A stretch of 43,598 nucleotides of DNA from UBA5189 sp035631615. GTDB taxonomy: Bacteria > Chloroflexota > Limnocylindria > Limnocylindrales > CSP1-4. The position numbers were made by a program, and so were the translations under genes. Positions within the stretch are counted from its first letter, which is position 1; each line of letters begins with the position of its first letter. The DNA is taken from positions 1-43,598 of the forward strand of contig DASQIK010000063.1 of the NCBI GenBank assembly GCA_035631615.1. Reading direction: 5' to 3'. Positions 21,949-30,796 of the stretch are shown in pieces. Under the pieces are notes generated by a model. That model ran no database searches. It was not told the DNA's origin and worked only from the letters and a program-made list of their open reading frames with translations.

Positions 21949-24090
21949 GTGGCCGTCTCCGATCGTCGCGCTCCCACCCCGGAGGACCTGTACCGGCTCC
22001 TCGTCCCGAACGATCCGCGCGTGTCACCTGACGGCGCGACGGTGACCTTCACGGTCCAGCGCGTCCGCCCGACGTTCGATGGGTACGCAAGCGCGATCTG
22101 GGCGGCCTTCCCGGACGGCAAGGAGCCAGCGCGACAGCTCACGCTGGGCGCCCGCCGGGATCTCCACGCGCGCTGGTCGCCCGACGGCCGGCACCTGGCG
22201 TTCCTGTCGGACCGGCGGCCCCTCGTAGAAGAGGAGCCGGGCGTCCCCGCTGATCGCGAGGACGGCATGCAGGTCCACCTGCTGCCGATGGCCGAGCCCG
22301 GTGAGGCCCGCCGGCTGACCGACCTGCCGCGCGGCGTTGAGGGCTTCGAGTGGTCGCCGGACGGGAGGGCATTGGCAGTCCTTTCGAGCTCGATGGGCGC
22401 CGACCGGGCCTCCGACGCCCGCGCGCGGCGCAAGGCGCCGGACGCCAAGCCCGGCACGCCCCCGGCAAGCGACTACCGCTTTGCCGATCGATTGCACTTC
22501 CAGGAGAACGGCCGCGGGTTCACGGAGCATCGGCATCGCCAGATCTGGCTCGTTGACGTCGCGACCGGCAGCGCGCGCCGCGTGACCAGCCTTGTGGCCG
22601 GCGTCAACCAGGTCGCGTGGAGCCCCGATGGAAAGCGGCTCGCGATCGCCACGGGCGGCCCGCGGGACGCCGACCTGCTGTTCCGGCCGCGCGTCATCGT
22701 CCTCGACGTCAAGAGCGGCCGCATGTCGCCCGTCGTGGAGCATCCCCGCGGCGTCTTCGCAGCACCCGTCTGGCTGCCCGATGGTCGCTCGATCGCGGTG
22801 CTCGGCGGCCTGCTGCCGCACCAGCCCTATCGATCGGACATCTGGATCTTCCCTGCCGACGGCTCGGACCCGCGGGGCGGCCGCGACCTCTCGGGCAGGC
22901 ACGACATCATGCCGGGCTCGTCGGTGAGCAGCGACGTCACGATCGGCGAGGGGCCGCGGCTGCTGCCGGCCGGGGACGGCGGCTCGATCCTGTTCCTCGC
23001 GCCAGATCGCGGCTCGAACGAGCTCTGGCGAATCGCGATCGACGATGGCGTGCTCGAGCGCCTGACCGACGACCGCCACTACCTGTCGAGCTTCGACGCG
23101 GTCGACGTCGCCGCGGCCTCGGGCGGCCGGCGGATCGCGGCGATCCGCTCGAGCGGCGCCGAGCTGCCCGAGGTCGTGGCTCTCGAACCCACCTCGAAGC
23201 GCGGGACGGGCGGCACCCTCGCCCCCCGGGCCCTCACGACGCTGAACCGCGCCATCGCCGACGACGTCACGCTGCGCTCGCCGATCGAGCGCTGGGTCGA
23301 GGTCGACGGCCGGCAGGTCCAGGGCTGGCTGGTCCCCGCCGGCGACGGCAAGAAGGCGACCGTCCTCGAGATCCACGGCGGCCCTCACACCCTCTACGGC
23401 TGGTCGCCGTCGTGGGAGTTCCAGGTCCTCGCGGGCGCGGGCATCTCCGTGGCCTACGCGAACCCGCGCGGCTCGGAGGGCTACGGCCGCGAGTTCAACG
23501 AGGCCAACATCGACGACTGGGGCGACGGCCCGATGCGTGACGTCCTCGCCATCGTCGAGGCCTTCGTGGCGGACGGCCGGGCTGACGCGGACCGCCTTGG
23601 CGTGACCGGCGGCTCATACGGCGGCTACCTCACCAGCTGGATCGTGGGCCACGACCAGCGCTTCAAGGCGGCGATGACCGCGCGCTCGGTCAACGACCTG
23701 GCCGTCCTGTTCCTCACCGGCGACCTCGGCGGCACCGAGTGGCCGAGCCAGGAGTTCGGCGCCTGGACCTGGGACGATCCCGAGAAGTTCCGGCTCGCCT
23801 CGCCGCTGACGTACGCCGACGCGGTGCGCACGCCGCTGCTCATCCAGCACTCCGAGCAGGACATCCGGACCCCGATCAACCAGGGCGAGATGTTCTTCAA
23901 CCGCCTCCGGCGGCTCCGGCGGCCGGTCCGGCTCATGCGCGTCCCCGAGGAGAACCACGAGCTGACGCGATCGGGAACCCCGTTCCGGCGGGTCGAGAAC
24001 CTCGTCCAGGTGCGCGACTGGTTCCGGCACTTCCTGGTCGACGGGCGCCGAACGCTGCCGCCGATCCCGCGGACCCGCCACGGCCGCTGA
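21949..24090 (+). CDS. S9 family peptidase (acylaminoacyl-peptidase type)
   Basis: 713 residues. Residues about 1-420 are a beta-propeller with TolB-like blades (RWSPDGRHLAFLSDR, EWSPDGRALAVL, AWSPDGKRLAI). The C-terminal alpha/beta hydrolase has the oxyanion region EIHGGPHTLYGW, NPRGSEGYGREF, nucleophile Ser556 in GGSYGGYLTSW, Asp in HSEQDIRTPINQ and His in PEENHELTRSG. This is the prolyl oligopeptidase family S9C, cytosolic serine peptidases that release blocked residues or degrade short peptides. No signal peptide. The GTG at 21949 lies 32 nt after a TAGACT -10-like element. Divergent from the ligase-like gene by 72 bp. Confidence 0.93.
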   Translation: MAVSDRRAPTPEDLYRLLVPNDPRVSPDGATVTFTVQRVRPTFDGYASAIWAAFPDGKEPARQLTLGARRDLHARWSPDGRHLAFLSDRRPLVEEEPGVPADREDGMQVHLLPMAEPGEARRLTDLPRGVEGFEWSPDGRALAVLSSSMGADRASDARARRKAPDAKPGTPPASDYRFADRLHFQENGRGFTEHRHRQIWLVDVATGSARRVTSLVAGVNQVAWSPDGKRLAIATGGPRDADLLFRPRVIVLDVKSGRMSPVVEHPRGVFAAPVWLPDGRSIAVLGGLLPHQPYRSDIWIFPADGSDPRGGRDLSGRHDIMPGSSVSSDVTIGEGPRLLPAGDGGSILFLAPDRGSNELWRIAIDDGVLERLTDDRHYLSSFDAVDVAAASGGRRIAAIRSSGAELPEVVALEPTSKRGTGGTLAPRALTTLNRAIADDVTLRSPIERWVEVDGRQVQGWLVPAGDGKKATVLEIHGGPHTLYGWSPSWEFQVLAGAGISVAYANPRGSEGYGREFNEANIDDWGDGPMRDVLAIVEAFVADGRADADRLGVTGGSYGGYLTSWIVGHDQRFKAAMTARSVNDLAVLFLTGDLGGTEWPSQEFGAWTWDDPEKFRLASPLTYADAVRTPLLIQHSEQDIRTPINQGEMFFNRLRRLRRPVRLMRVPEENHELTRSGTPFRRVENLVQVRDWFRHFLVDGRRTLPPIPRTRHGR

Positions 24091-24104
24091 CCGCCGCTGA
24101 CCAT

Positions 24105-24126
24105 CCGGGCCGCGAAAAAGGCCCGG
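24105..24126 (+). terminator. Hairpin between S9 peptidase and deoC
   Basis: CCGGGCC (24105-24111) and GGCCCGG (24120-24126) form a perfect 7-bp stem with an A-rich 8-nt loop, 14 nt after the peptidase stop. A short terminator is likely; it abuts the deoC promoter. Confidence 0.55.
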
Positions 24127-24128
24127 TG

Positions 24129-24134
24129 TATCCT
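24129..24134 (+). promoter_or_regulatory. -10 element of deoC
   Basis: TATCCT ends 9 nt before the deoC ATG, without a Shine-Dalgarno, consistent with a leaderless or near-leaderless message. Confidence 0.4.
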
Positions 24135-24143
24135 CACCGTCCC

Positions 24144-25124
24144 ATGGCCGTCCGGCAGCCCGACACCCTCTCCCGCGAGCGCGCCAGCGAGCTAGTCCGT
24201 GCGTGGGCGGGGGGCCGCCCGGGGCCGATGGGCAGCGTGCTCGGGCGCCAGACGGCGGTCGACCAGGTCGGCGTCGAGGCCCGCGTCGAGAGCCTGAAGC
24301 GCCGCTCGATCAAGAAGGCGTCGAAGCTGTGGGCGCTCGACCTGGCGATCCGGATGATGGATCTCACGACCCTCGAGGGCCGCGACACGCCGGGCAAGAT
24401 CCGAGCCCTGTGCGCCAAGGCGATCCACCCGATGCCCGGCGACGCCACGATCCCGTCCGTCGCGGCGATCTGCCTGTACCCGACCCTCATCCCGGAGGCG
24501 AAGGAGGCACTCCGCGGCTCGAACGTCAAGGTCGCGAGTGTCGCCACCGGCTTCCCATCGGGCCAGACCTTCCGGACGATCAAGATCGCCGAGGTCCGCG
24601 AGGCGGTGGCCGCGGGCGCGGACGAGGTCGACATGGTCATCGACCGCGGCGCCTTCCTCTCGGGCGACTACCCGACCGTGTTCGACGAGATCGTGGACGT
24701 CAAGGACGCCTGCGGCGAGGCGCACCTCAAGGTGATCCTCGAGACCGGCGAGCTCGGCACGTTCGACCAGGTCCGCCGGGCGAGCATCCTCGCGATGGCG
24801 GCGGGCGCCGACTTCATCAAGACCTCGACCGGCAAGATCCAGCCCGCGGCCACGCTGCCGGTCACCCTCGTCATGCTCGAGGCGATCCGGGACTTCGAGA
24901 AGGCCACCGGGCGCGCCGTCGGCATGAAGCCCGCCGGCGGCATCCGAACGGCCAAGGAAGCCGTTCAGTACCTGGTCGTGCTGTACGAGACGCTCGGGCC
25001 GCGCTGGATGACCCCGGACCGCTTCCGCTTCGGCGCTTCGTCCCTCCTCAACGACGTGCTCATGCAGATCGAGAAGGAGCGCACGGGCCGCTACCAGGAC
25101 CCCGACCACTTCACGATCGACTGA
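24144..25124 (+). CDS. deoC: Deoxyribose-phosphate aldolase
   Basis: 326 residues from the ATG at 24144; the long upstream frame is a shadow. Class I aldolase TIM barrel: DLTTLEG, SVATGFPSGQ, EVDMVIDRGAFLSGDY, KVILETGELG, the Schiff-base Lys226 in DFIKTSTGK, and Lys262 in VGMKPAGGIRT. It cleaves 2-deoxyribose-5-phosphate to glyceraldehyde-3-phosphate and acetaldehyde. It has about 70 N-terminal residues and a C-terminal stretch beyond the 220-250-residue core, as in the longer DeoC form. A complete aldehyde dehydrogenase is encoded 4 kb downstream and could take the acetaldehyde, and adenosine deaminase at 41.7 kb would feed nucleoside salvage; neither is in the same operon. Confidence 0.95.
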   Translation: MAVRQPDTLSRERASELVRAWAGGRPGPMGSVLGRQTAVDQVGVEARVESLKRRSIKKASKLWALDLAIRMMDLTTLEGRDTPGKIRALCAKAIHPMPGDATIPSVAAICLYPTLIPEAKEALRGSNVKVASVATGFPSGQTFRTIKIAEVREAVAAGADEVDMVIDRGAFLSGDYPTVFDEIVDVKDACGEAHLKVILETGELGTFDQVRRASILAMAAGADFIKTSTGKIQPAATLPVTLVMLEAIRDFEKATGRAVGMKPAGGIRTAKEAVQYLVVLYETLGPRWMTPDRFRFGASSLLNDVLMQIEKERTGRYQDPDHFTID

Positions 25125-25142
25125 CGGGTCGGGAACCGCCCG

Positions 25143-26102
25143 GTGCATCGAACCGTCCCACGCACGATGCCCAGATCAGCCGGCCTCGCCGTAGCGCTTT
25201 GGATCCTCGTGATCATGGTCGCCGGCTGCGCGGGCTCGCTCGGGAGCACCCCGGGCCCCACGATCATCCCGGCACCGACGGGCGGCGCGCCGCTGACGGC
25301 GGGGCAGCTGAGGCTCCTCCTCATCGACACCTTCGGCCCGCGCTGGTACTGCGACCCGGACGTCTACCCCGTGGCGCACGGCACCGAGCAGGACCGGGCC
25401 CTGGAGCGGTTCGCCGAGATGCAGGCCGAGGGCGACGTCTACCGGCACGTGGCGGCGAAGCTCGGGATCAATCTCGGCGGCCCGCTGACCGACGCCGAGA
25501 AGCTCGCGATCTACCAGGTCTGGAAGGTGGCACTGTCGATTCCCCTCGACCCGGTTGGCGACGGCACGTATCGCTTCGACTATCTCGCGCAGCCGGCCCA
25601 GGGCGCCACGTCCGGCACCCGGACCGGCGGGGTCATCGACAGCAACGGCAGGATCACGATCGACCAGCAGGCGTCGTCAGGCGAGCCGATGTGCCCGATC
25701 TGCCTCGCCCGCGGGACCCTGATCGACACGCCGAGCGGCGAGATCGCGGTCGACAGGCTGCGGCTGGGCGATCCGGTCTGGACGCTCGATGGAGCGGGTG
25801 ACAGGATCGCCGGCACGGTCATCGCGCTCGGGTCGACGACCGCGCCCGCCGACCATCGCGTGATCCGGTTGACCCTCGCCGATGGACGCTCGGTCACCGC
25901 CTCGCCGGGCCACCCGCTGGCGGACGGGCGGACGTTCGGGGAGCTCGCAGTCGGCGATGCCGTCGACGGGAGCTCCGTCACGGGCCTGGTGTCGCTGCCG
26001 TACGCCGGCGGGGAGACGTTCGACCTCGTCGCCTCGGGCCCGACCGGGATCTACCTCTCCAGCGGGATCGCGCTCGGCAGCACGCTGGCGCCGGCGCGCT
26101 AG
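25143..26102 (+). CDS. Lipoprotein with C-terminal Hint autoprocessing domain
   Basis: 319 residues from a GTG; an ATG at 25167 gives a similar signal peptide. The signal sequence ends in a lipobox, VAGC, with Cys29 as lipid site. Residues about 50-180 form an uncharacterised extracytoplasmic domain (LLLIDTFGPRWYCDPDVYPVAHG, TDAEKLAIYQVWK). From Cys187 in CLARGTLIDT to the end is a Hint (hedgehog/intein) domain: block A Cys187, VDRLRLGDPVWTLD, block B TASPGHPL with its His, FGELAVGDAV, and the closing ETFDLVASGPTGIYLSSGIALGS. There is no C-extein, as in hedgehog-type or bacterial intein-like proteins. The predicted chemistry is N-S acyl shift at Cys187, releasing or transferring the N-terminal lipoprotein part. 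Nineteen nt after deoC. Function unknown. Confidence 0.75.
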   Translation: MHRTVPRTMPRSAGLAVALWILVIMVAGCAGSLGSTPGPTIIPAPTGGAPLTAGQLRLLLIDTFGPRWYCDPDVYPVAHGTEQDRALERFAEMQAEGDVYRHVAAKLGINLGGPLTDAEKLAIYQVWKVALSIPLDPVGDGTYRFDYLAQPAQGATSGTRTGGVIDSNGRITIDQQASSGEPMCPICLARGTLIDTPSGEIAVDRLRLGDPVWTLDGAGDRIAGTVIALGSTTAPADHRVIRLTLADGRSVTASPGHPLADGRTFGELAVGDAVDGSSVTGLVSLPYAGGETFDLVASGPTGIYLSSGIALGSTLAPAR

Positions 26103-26120
26103 AGCAATGTCGCGCCGGGG

Positions 26121-27992
26121 TCAGGCCGGGGCGCCTGCCTCGACCGGCTGCCACCGCTCGACGCCCGGCAGGCGCTCGACACCCGGGACGGTCCGCGCCA
26201 GGAAGTCCAGCACGACGCCGAGCTGGCGGATCCGCTCGTCGATGTCGAACGACGAGTGGCCGGTCCCGAACAGGTACAGCTCGTGCGGGTGATTGCGCGC
26301 CTTCAGGCACTCGACGTAGTTGAGGATCTGGGGCAGCGGACAGCGGCTGTCGTTCTCGCCGGCCGTGATCAGGAGGGGCGCCGTCACCCGATCCACGTAC
26401 TCGATGGGGGAGCGCTCCCGCATCAGCTGGGGCACGTCGGCGGGCTCGCCGCCGAGCAGCGCGCGGTCGTACGCCTGCAGCAGCGGGGATTCGTCGGCGT
26501 AGGCGTTGACGTAATCCGCGACCGGCACCCCCGCCACGCCGGAGATGAAGCGGCCGGGATGCATGCCCTGGGTGAGCAGCGTCAGGTAGCCACCCCATGA
26601 CCAGCCGGCGATTGCCGAGCGGGTGGCGTCGGTGCCGTGGTTGGCGATGAGGTCGTCGTGGCCGGCGATGATGTCCTCGACCTCCGGCCACCCGATGTTG
26701 CCGATCAGCGCGTCGCGCCAGGCGGCGCCGAACCCGATCGAGCCGCGATAGTTGAGCATCGCGACCTGGAAGCCCATGTCGACGATCGCCTGGACCTGCG
26801 GCGACCACGCATCGAGATCGACCGACGTCGGCCCGCCGTGGATCAGCATCAACGTCGGCCAGGGCTTCGGGCCTTCCGGCTCGATCCGCCAGCCGTGGAC
26901 CCGTTGCCCGTGGGGGTTGGCATAGGTCCACGGCAGGTACGGCCTGCCGGGCGGCGCCGGTCGCGGCGGCGCGAGGATCGGTACGTCGTGCCCGATCTCG
27001 AAGACCACCCCCGGATGCTCGCCGCGCTGGAGGCGGTACCAGACCGAGCCATCGGGGCGGACCCGGGCGCCGGTCATGCTGCCCGGCTCGATGGGGAGCG
27101 CCGTGATCTCGCCGGTTGCGAGCTCCAGCCGATGGAGATGGTTCCGGCCGTCGCGGAGCTCGAAGAGCAGGACGGCGGACGCGTCTGGCCACCAGTCCGC
27201 GACCTCCGTGAAGCGATCCCACGGGATCGGCAGGTCGGTGACCTGGCCGGTCGTCACGTCCCAGATCGCGGGCGCGCGCTCGCCGCGGCGCTCGTGTCCG
27301 ATCGCCAGGCGCTCGTCGCCGGGGATCGGCGACCACGCGAACGCGCACAGCGCGAGGCCTTCGTCGCGCAGGTCGGCCAGGACCGCGCCGGTCTTCGCGT
27401 CGAGGATCCGCAGCGACGGGTGAATCTGGTCGCCGTGCTCGGAATGCTCGATGCACAGGAGTGTCTCATCGGCGGACAGGCCGCCCTGGTCGGTGCCGGC
27501 CATCATCGCCCCGGCGCCACCGAGCTCGATCGACTCCTCGCTGTGGGCGATCGGTTGGGCCGCGCCGCCGCCCTCGGCCATGTACAGGTCGAAGCCATCG
27601 CGATCGCTGGTCGCGGCCGCGATGCGCTGGCGCCCGATCGAGATGCCGCCGTCCCAGGCGACTGGGAGGCCCTCGACGAACCGCTCCGACGGCCCGCCGG
27701 CAAAGGGAGCGGCGACCCATGTGCCGGATTCGTCACCGGTCGTGTCGCGGTGCCAGACGACCCATTCGCCGTCCGGCGTCACCTCGCCGGCAATCAGCCC
27801 AACCGGCTCGCTGGTGATCTGCCGGCGCTCGCCGGTCGCCCGATCCCACGCGTGGAGCTGGTAGATGCCGCTCTCCGACGAGGCGTAGACAAGGCGATCC
27901 GGCGTGTGGGGCGACCACGTCGGGAAGCCGACGATGGGGGCGCGGAACCGTTGCTGCCAGAGCGGCTCGGTGTCGGGCACGCGGGCGAGCAT
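26121..27992 (-). CDS. S9 family peptidase, second copy
   Basis: 623 residues from the ATG at 27990-27992, preceded by GGAGAGG; the open frame beyond has no support. An N-terminal seven-bladed propeller (FPTWSPHTPDRLVYAS, EVTPDGEWVVWHRD, CAFAWSPIPGDERLAIGHE) is followed by the hydrolase domain with LIHGGPTSVDLDAW, NYRGSIGFG, nucleophile Ser465 in GWSWGGYLT, Asp in TAGENDSRCP and His in GTGHSSFD. Prolyl-oligopeptidase-like, cytosolic. It is distinct from the S9C enzyme at 21949-24090 and not an adjacent duplicate. Convergent to the Hint lipoprotein, 18 nt away. Confidence 0.92.
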   Translation of the reverse strand: MLARVPDTEPLWQQRFRAPIVGFPTWSPHTPDRLVYASSESGIYQLHAWDRATGERRQITSEPVGLIAGEVTPDGEWVVWHRDTTGDESGTWVAAPFAGGPSERFVEGLPVAWDGGISIGRQRIAAATSDRDGFDLYMAEGGGAAQPIAHSEESIELGGAGAMMAGTDQGGLSADETLLCIEHSEHGDQIHPSLRILDAKTGAVLADLRDEGLALCAFAWSPIPGDERLAIGHERRGERAPAIWDVTTGQVTDLPIPWDRFTEVADWWPDASAVLLFELRDGRNHLHRLELATGEITALPIEPGSMTGARVRPDGSVWYRLQRGEHPGVVFEIGHDVPILAPPRPAPPGRPYLPWTYANPHGQRVHGWRIEPEGPKPWPTLMLIHGGPTSVDLDAWSPQVQAIVDMGFQVAMLNYRGSIGFGAAWRDALIGNIGWPEVEDIIAGHDDLIANHGTDATRSAIAGWSWGGYLTLLTQGMHPGRFISGVAGVPVADYVNAYADESPLLQAYDRALLGGEPADVPQLMRERSPIEYVDRVTAPLLITAGENDSRCPLPQILNYVECLKARNHPHELYLFGTGHSSFDIDERIRQLGVVLDFLARTVPGVERLPGVERWQPVEAGAPA

Positions 27993-28014
27993 AGCGGCCT
28001 CTCCGACGTTTGGC

Positions 28015-28190
28015 CGACCCGGATCGATCTGGGATGGCCAGATTGCGGCGGTCGGCGCGGCGCAGCGGACCGGCGACGGATACGCCATGTGGTACGAGGG
28101 CCGGGGCGCCGGCGCCGGCGTGCGCGGCGACATCGGCTACGCGACGAGCGCCGACGGCCTGTCCTGGCAGAAGCTCGTGGCCCCGCCGTC
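28015..28190 (+). pseudogene. Fragment of glycosidase-like propeller gene
   Basis: About 58 codons read RPGSIWDGQIAAVG, GYAMWYEGRGAG and GDIGYATSADGLSWQKL, the repeat pattern (xWYxG, IGYATSxDGxxW) of five-bladed propeller GH43/GH32-like proteins. There is no start codon or signal sequence, and the homology stops shortly before the LLM oxidoreductase start. It appears to be the remnant of a larger gene left between two intact ones. Confidence 0.5.
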
Positions 28191-28226
28191 GCGCAGTGGC
28201 TGCGCCGCTCCGATACCGTTGCCTCG

Positions 28227-29162
28227 ATGGCGACGAGCATCAGCGGGATCGGCGGCATCGGCGGGCGGGCGCTGGCTGCCCGCCTCGGCAAGGTGGGCGT
28301 GTGGAGCTTCGCGCTCCAGCGCCTGGCCGCGACCGCCGAGGCCGACGCGATGCGCGAGCTCGAGCGCCTCGGGTATCCGGCGGTCTGGATCCCGGAGAGC
28401 CTCGGCTCGAAGGAGGTCTTCGCCCACGCAAGCCTGCTCCTCGCGCGCTCCGAGCGGGCGATCGTCGCGCCGGGCATCGCGAGCATCTACGCCCGCGACC
28501 CGATGGCGATGGCCAACGGCGCCCGCGCGGTCGGGGAGGCACACCCGGGCCGGTTCGTCCTGGGCATCGGGGTGAGCCACGCCCCGTCCGTGGCCTCGCG
28601 CGGGGGGAGCTACGGCAAGCCGGTCGATACGATGCGCGCCTACCTCAACGGCATGGCGGCGGCAACGTGGGCGGGACCCGAGCTGGCCGAGCCCGTGCCG
28701 CTGGTCCTGGCCGCGCTCGGACCGCGGATGCTCGAGCTCGCCGCCGAACGCGCCGACGGCGCGCATCCGTACTTCGTGCCGGTCGAGCACACGCCGTTCG
28801 CGCGCGCGGCGCTCGGACCCGAGCCCTGCCTCGCCGTCGAGATGACGGCCGTGCTGTCCATCGACGCGGACGCGGCGCGGCGGATCGGCCGGGCGTTTGC
28901 GCGCCACTACCTCGCGCTGCCGAACTACGCCAACAACCTGCGGCGCCTCGGCTGGGCGGACGACGACATCGCCGACGACGGCAGCGACCGCCTGATCGAC
29001 GCGGTGATCGCGTGGGGCGACGTCGACGCCATCGCGAAGCGGGTGCGCGCGCACCTCGATCGCGGCGCGGACCACGTCTGCCTCCAGCTGCGCTCGGAGT
29101 CGTCGGCTGATCCGGCGCTGGCCGGCTACGCGGAGCTCGCCGCGGCCCTGCTCGAGGTCTGA
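28227..29162 (+). CDS. LLM class F420-dependent oxidoreductase
   Basis: 311 residues from the ATG at 28227; TACCGT lies 7 nt upstream and no Shine-Dalgarno is seen. Luciferase-like TIM barrel: KVGVWSFALQRLAATAEADAMRELERLGYPAVWIPES, SIYARDPMAMANGARAVGEAHPGRFVLGIGVSH, PLVLAALGPRMLELAAERADGAHPYFVPVEHT. It matches the TIGR03620-type subgroup of probable F420-dependent oxidoreductases, in which FLVLGIGVSHAP-like and GAHPYFV-like segments bind F420 and substrate. Substrate unknown. This family is common in F420-making Actinobacteria and Chloroflexota. Confidence 0.9.
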   Translation: MATSISGIGGIGGRALAARLGKVGVWSFALQRLAATAEADAMRELERLGYPAVWIPESLGSKEVFAHASLLLARSERAIVAPGIASIYARDPMAMANGARAVGEAHPGRFVLGIGVSHAPSVASRGGSYGKPVDTMRAYLNGMAAATWAGPELAEPVPLVLAALGPRMLELAAERADGAHPYFVPVEHTPFARAALGPEPCLAVEMTAVLSIDADAARRIGRAFARHYLALPNYANNLRRLGWADDDIADDGSDRLIDAVIAWGDVDAIAKRVRAHLDRGADHVCLQLRSESSADPALAGYAELAAALLEV

Positions 29163-29258
29163 CCGCCTCCTCTCAGGTCACGCCGTACGCGGCAGGGCGG
29201 GTCACGCGAGCGAGGGCGGGAGGCTGGTCGGGCCTTCGGGAGGCTCGGGCACGGCGCG

Positions 29259-29264
29259 TATCAT
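29259..29264 (+). promoter_or_regulatory. -10 element of aldehyde dehydrogenase gene
   Basis: TATCAT ends 6 nt before the GTG at 29271; there is no Shine-Dalgarno, as expected for a leaderless transcript. Confidence 0.45.
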
Positions 29265-29270
29265 GCCCGA

Positions 29271-30794
29271 GTGACCACGGAATCCAAGGCGCTCCGACCC
29301 TGGTCGGGGGATCGGGCGCCCGCCGATTGGGGCCTCGGCGACGGGCAGGCGGTCCCCTGGGAGTACGCACCGGCGCCGGAGTCGCGCGACGTCGTCACGA
29401 TCAAGCCGCGGTATGGGCTGTTCATCGACGGCCGTGAGGTCCCGGCCTCGGACGGCGGGGTGTTCAAGAGCGTCAACCCGGCGACCGAGGAGGTCATCGC
29501 CGAGGTCGCGAAGGCCACGCCGGCCGACGTCGACAAGGCGGTTCGCGCCGCCCGGCGGGCACAGACGACCCGCTGGGGCAACCTGCCCGGCAAGGAGCGC
29601 GCCAAGTACCTGTTCCGGATCGCGCGGATCCTCCAGGAGCGCAGCCGCGAGTTCGCCGTCCTCGAGTCGATGGACTCCGGCAAGCCGATCAGGGAGAGCC
29701 GCGACGTCGACGTGCCCCTCGCGGCCAACCACTTCTGGTACTACGCGGGCTGGGCGGACAAGCTCGAATACGCCTTCCCCGGCCGGGTCGCGAAGCCGCT
29801 GGGCGTGGCGGCACAGGTCATCCCGTGGAACTTCCCCCTGCTGATGCTGGCGTGGAAGATCGCGCCGGCGCTCGCGGCAGGGAACACGGTCGTCCTGAAG
29901 CCCGCGTCCACCACGCCACTGAGCGCGCTCCTCTTCGCCGAGGTGTGCATGCAGGCGGATCTCCCGGCAGGCGTGGTCAACATCGTCCCCGGCCCGTCGG
30001 ACATCGGGATGCACCTGGTCAGCCACCCCGACGTCGACAAGGTGGCGTTCACGGGCTCGACCGGCGTCGGCAAGCTCATCCACAGGGCAACCGCCGGCAC
30101 CGACAAGGCACTGACCCTCGAGCTCGGGGGCAAGGCCGCCAACATCGTGTTCGAGGACGCTGCCCTGGACCAGGCGGTGGAGGGCATCGTCAACGGCATC
30201 TACTTCAACCAGGGCGAGGTGTGCTGCGCCGGCTCGCGGCTGCTCGTCCAGGAGTCGATCCAGGATCCGCTGATCGAGAAGCTCAAGGATCGACTGTCGA
30301 CGATCCGGGTCGGCGACCCGCTCGACAAGAACACGGACGTCGGCGCGATCAACTCGAAGGCGCAGCTCGAGAAGATCACCGAGCTCGTCGCAGCGGGTGT
30401 CGCCGAGGGCGCCGACATGTACCAGCCGGCCTGCGACCTGCCCGAGCGCGGCTACTTCTTCCGCCCGACGCTGTTCACCAACGTCGCGCAGAGCCATCGC
30501 ATCGCGCGCGAGGAGATCTTCGGGCCCGTGCTGTCGGTGCTCACGTTCCGGACGCCGGACGAGGCGGTCGAGAAGGCGAACAACACCGAATACGGCCTCT
30601 CGGCCGGTGTCTGGACCGAGAAGGGCAGCCGGATCCTGTGGATGGTCCGCAAGATGAAGGCCGGCGTCGTGTGGGCCAACACCTTCAACAGGTTCGACCC
30701 CACGTCGCCGTTCGGCGGCTACAAGGAATCCGGCTTCGGGCGCGAGGGCGGCATGCCCGGCCTGCACGCCTACGTCCGGCTCGAGGATCGTTGA
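29271..30794 (+). CDS. Aldehyde dehydrogenase
   Basis: 507 residues, a complete NAD(P)-dependent ALDH. After about 40 variable residues: FIDGREVPASDGGVFKSVNPATEEVI, the cofactor region IPWNFPLLMLAWKIAPALAAGN, FTGSTGVGKLI, the general-base Glu in LELGGKAANIVFEDA, the catalytic Cys in NQGEVCCAGSRLLVQ, and the C-terminal EEIFGPVLSVLTF and NTFNRFDPTSPFGGYKESGFGRE. Oxidises aldehydes to acids; specificity cannot be read. GTG start. The stop overlaps or abuts a second, shortened ALDH-like gene, so the two are probably subunits or partners made together. Confidence 0.95.
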   Translation: MTTESKALRPWSGDRAPADWGLGDGQAVPWEYAPAPESRDVVTIKPRYGLFIDGREVPASDGGVFKSVNPATEEVIAEVAKATPADVDKAVRAARRAQTTRWGNLPGKERAKYLFRIARILQERSREFAVLESMDSGKPIRESRDVDVPLAANHFWYYAGWADKLEYAFPGRVAKPLGVAAQVIPWNFPLLMLAWKIAPALAAGNTVVLKPASTTPLSALLFAEVCMQADLPAGVVNIVPGPSDIGMHLVSHPDVDKVAFTGSTGVGKLIHRATAGTDKALTLELGGKAANIVFEDAALDQAVEGIVNGIYFNQGEVCCAGSRLLVQESIQDPLIEKLKDRLSTIRVGDPLDKNTDVGAINSKAQLEKITELVAAGVAEGADMYQPACDLPERGYFFRPTLFTNVAQSHRIAREEIFGPVLSVLTFRTPDEAVEKANNTEYGLSAGVWTEKGSRILWMVRKMKAGVVWANTFNRFDPTSPFGGYKESGFGREGGMPGLHAYVRLEDR

Positions 30795-30796
30795 GC

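Noticed and set aside
26637..28226. Upstream extension of the LLM oxidoreductase frame.
   Set aside because: Antisense to the S9 peptidase; oxidoreductase homology begins at 28227.
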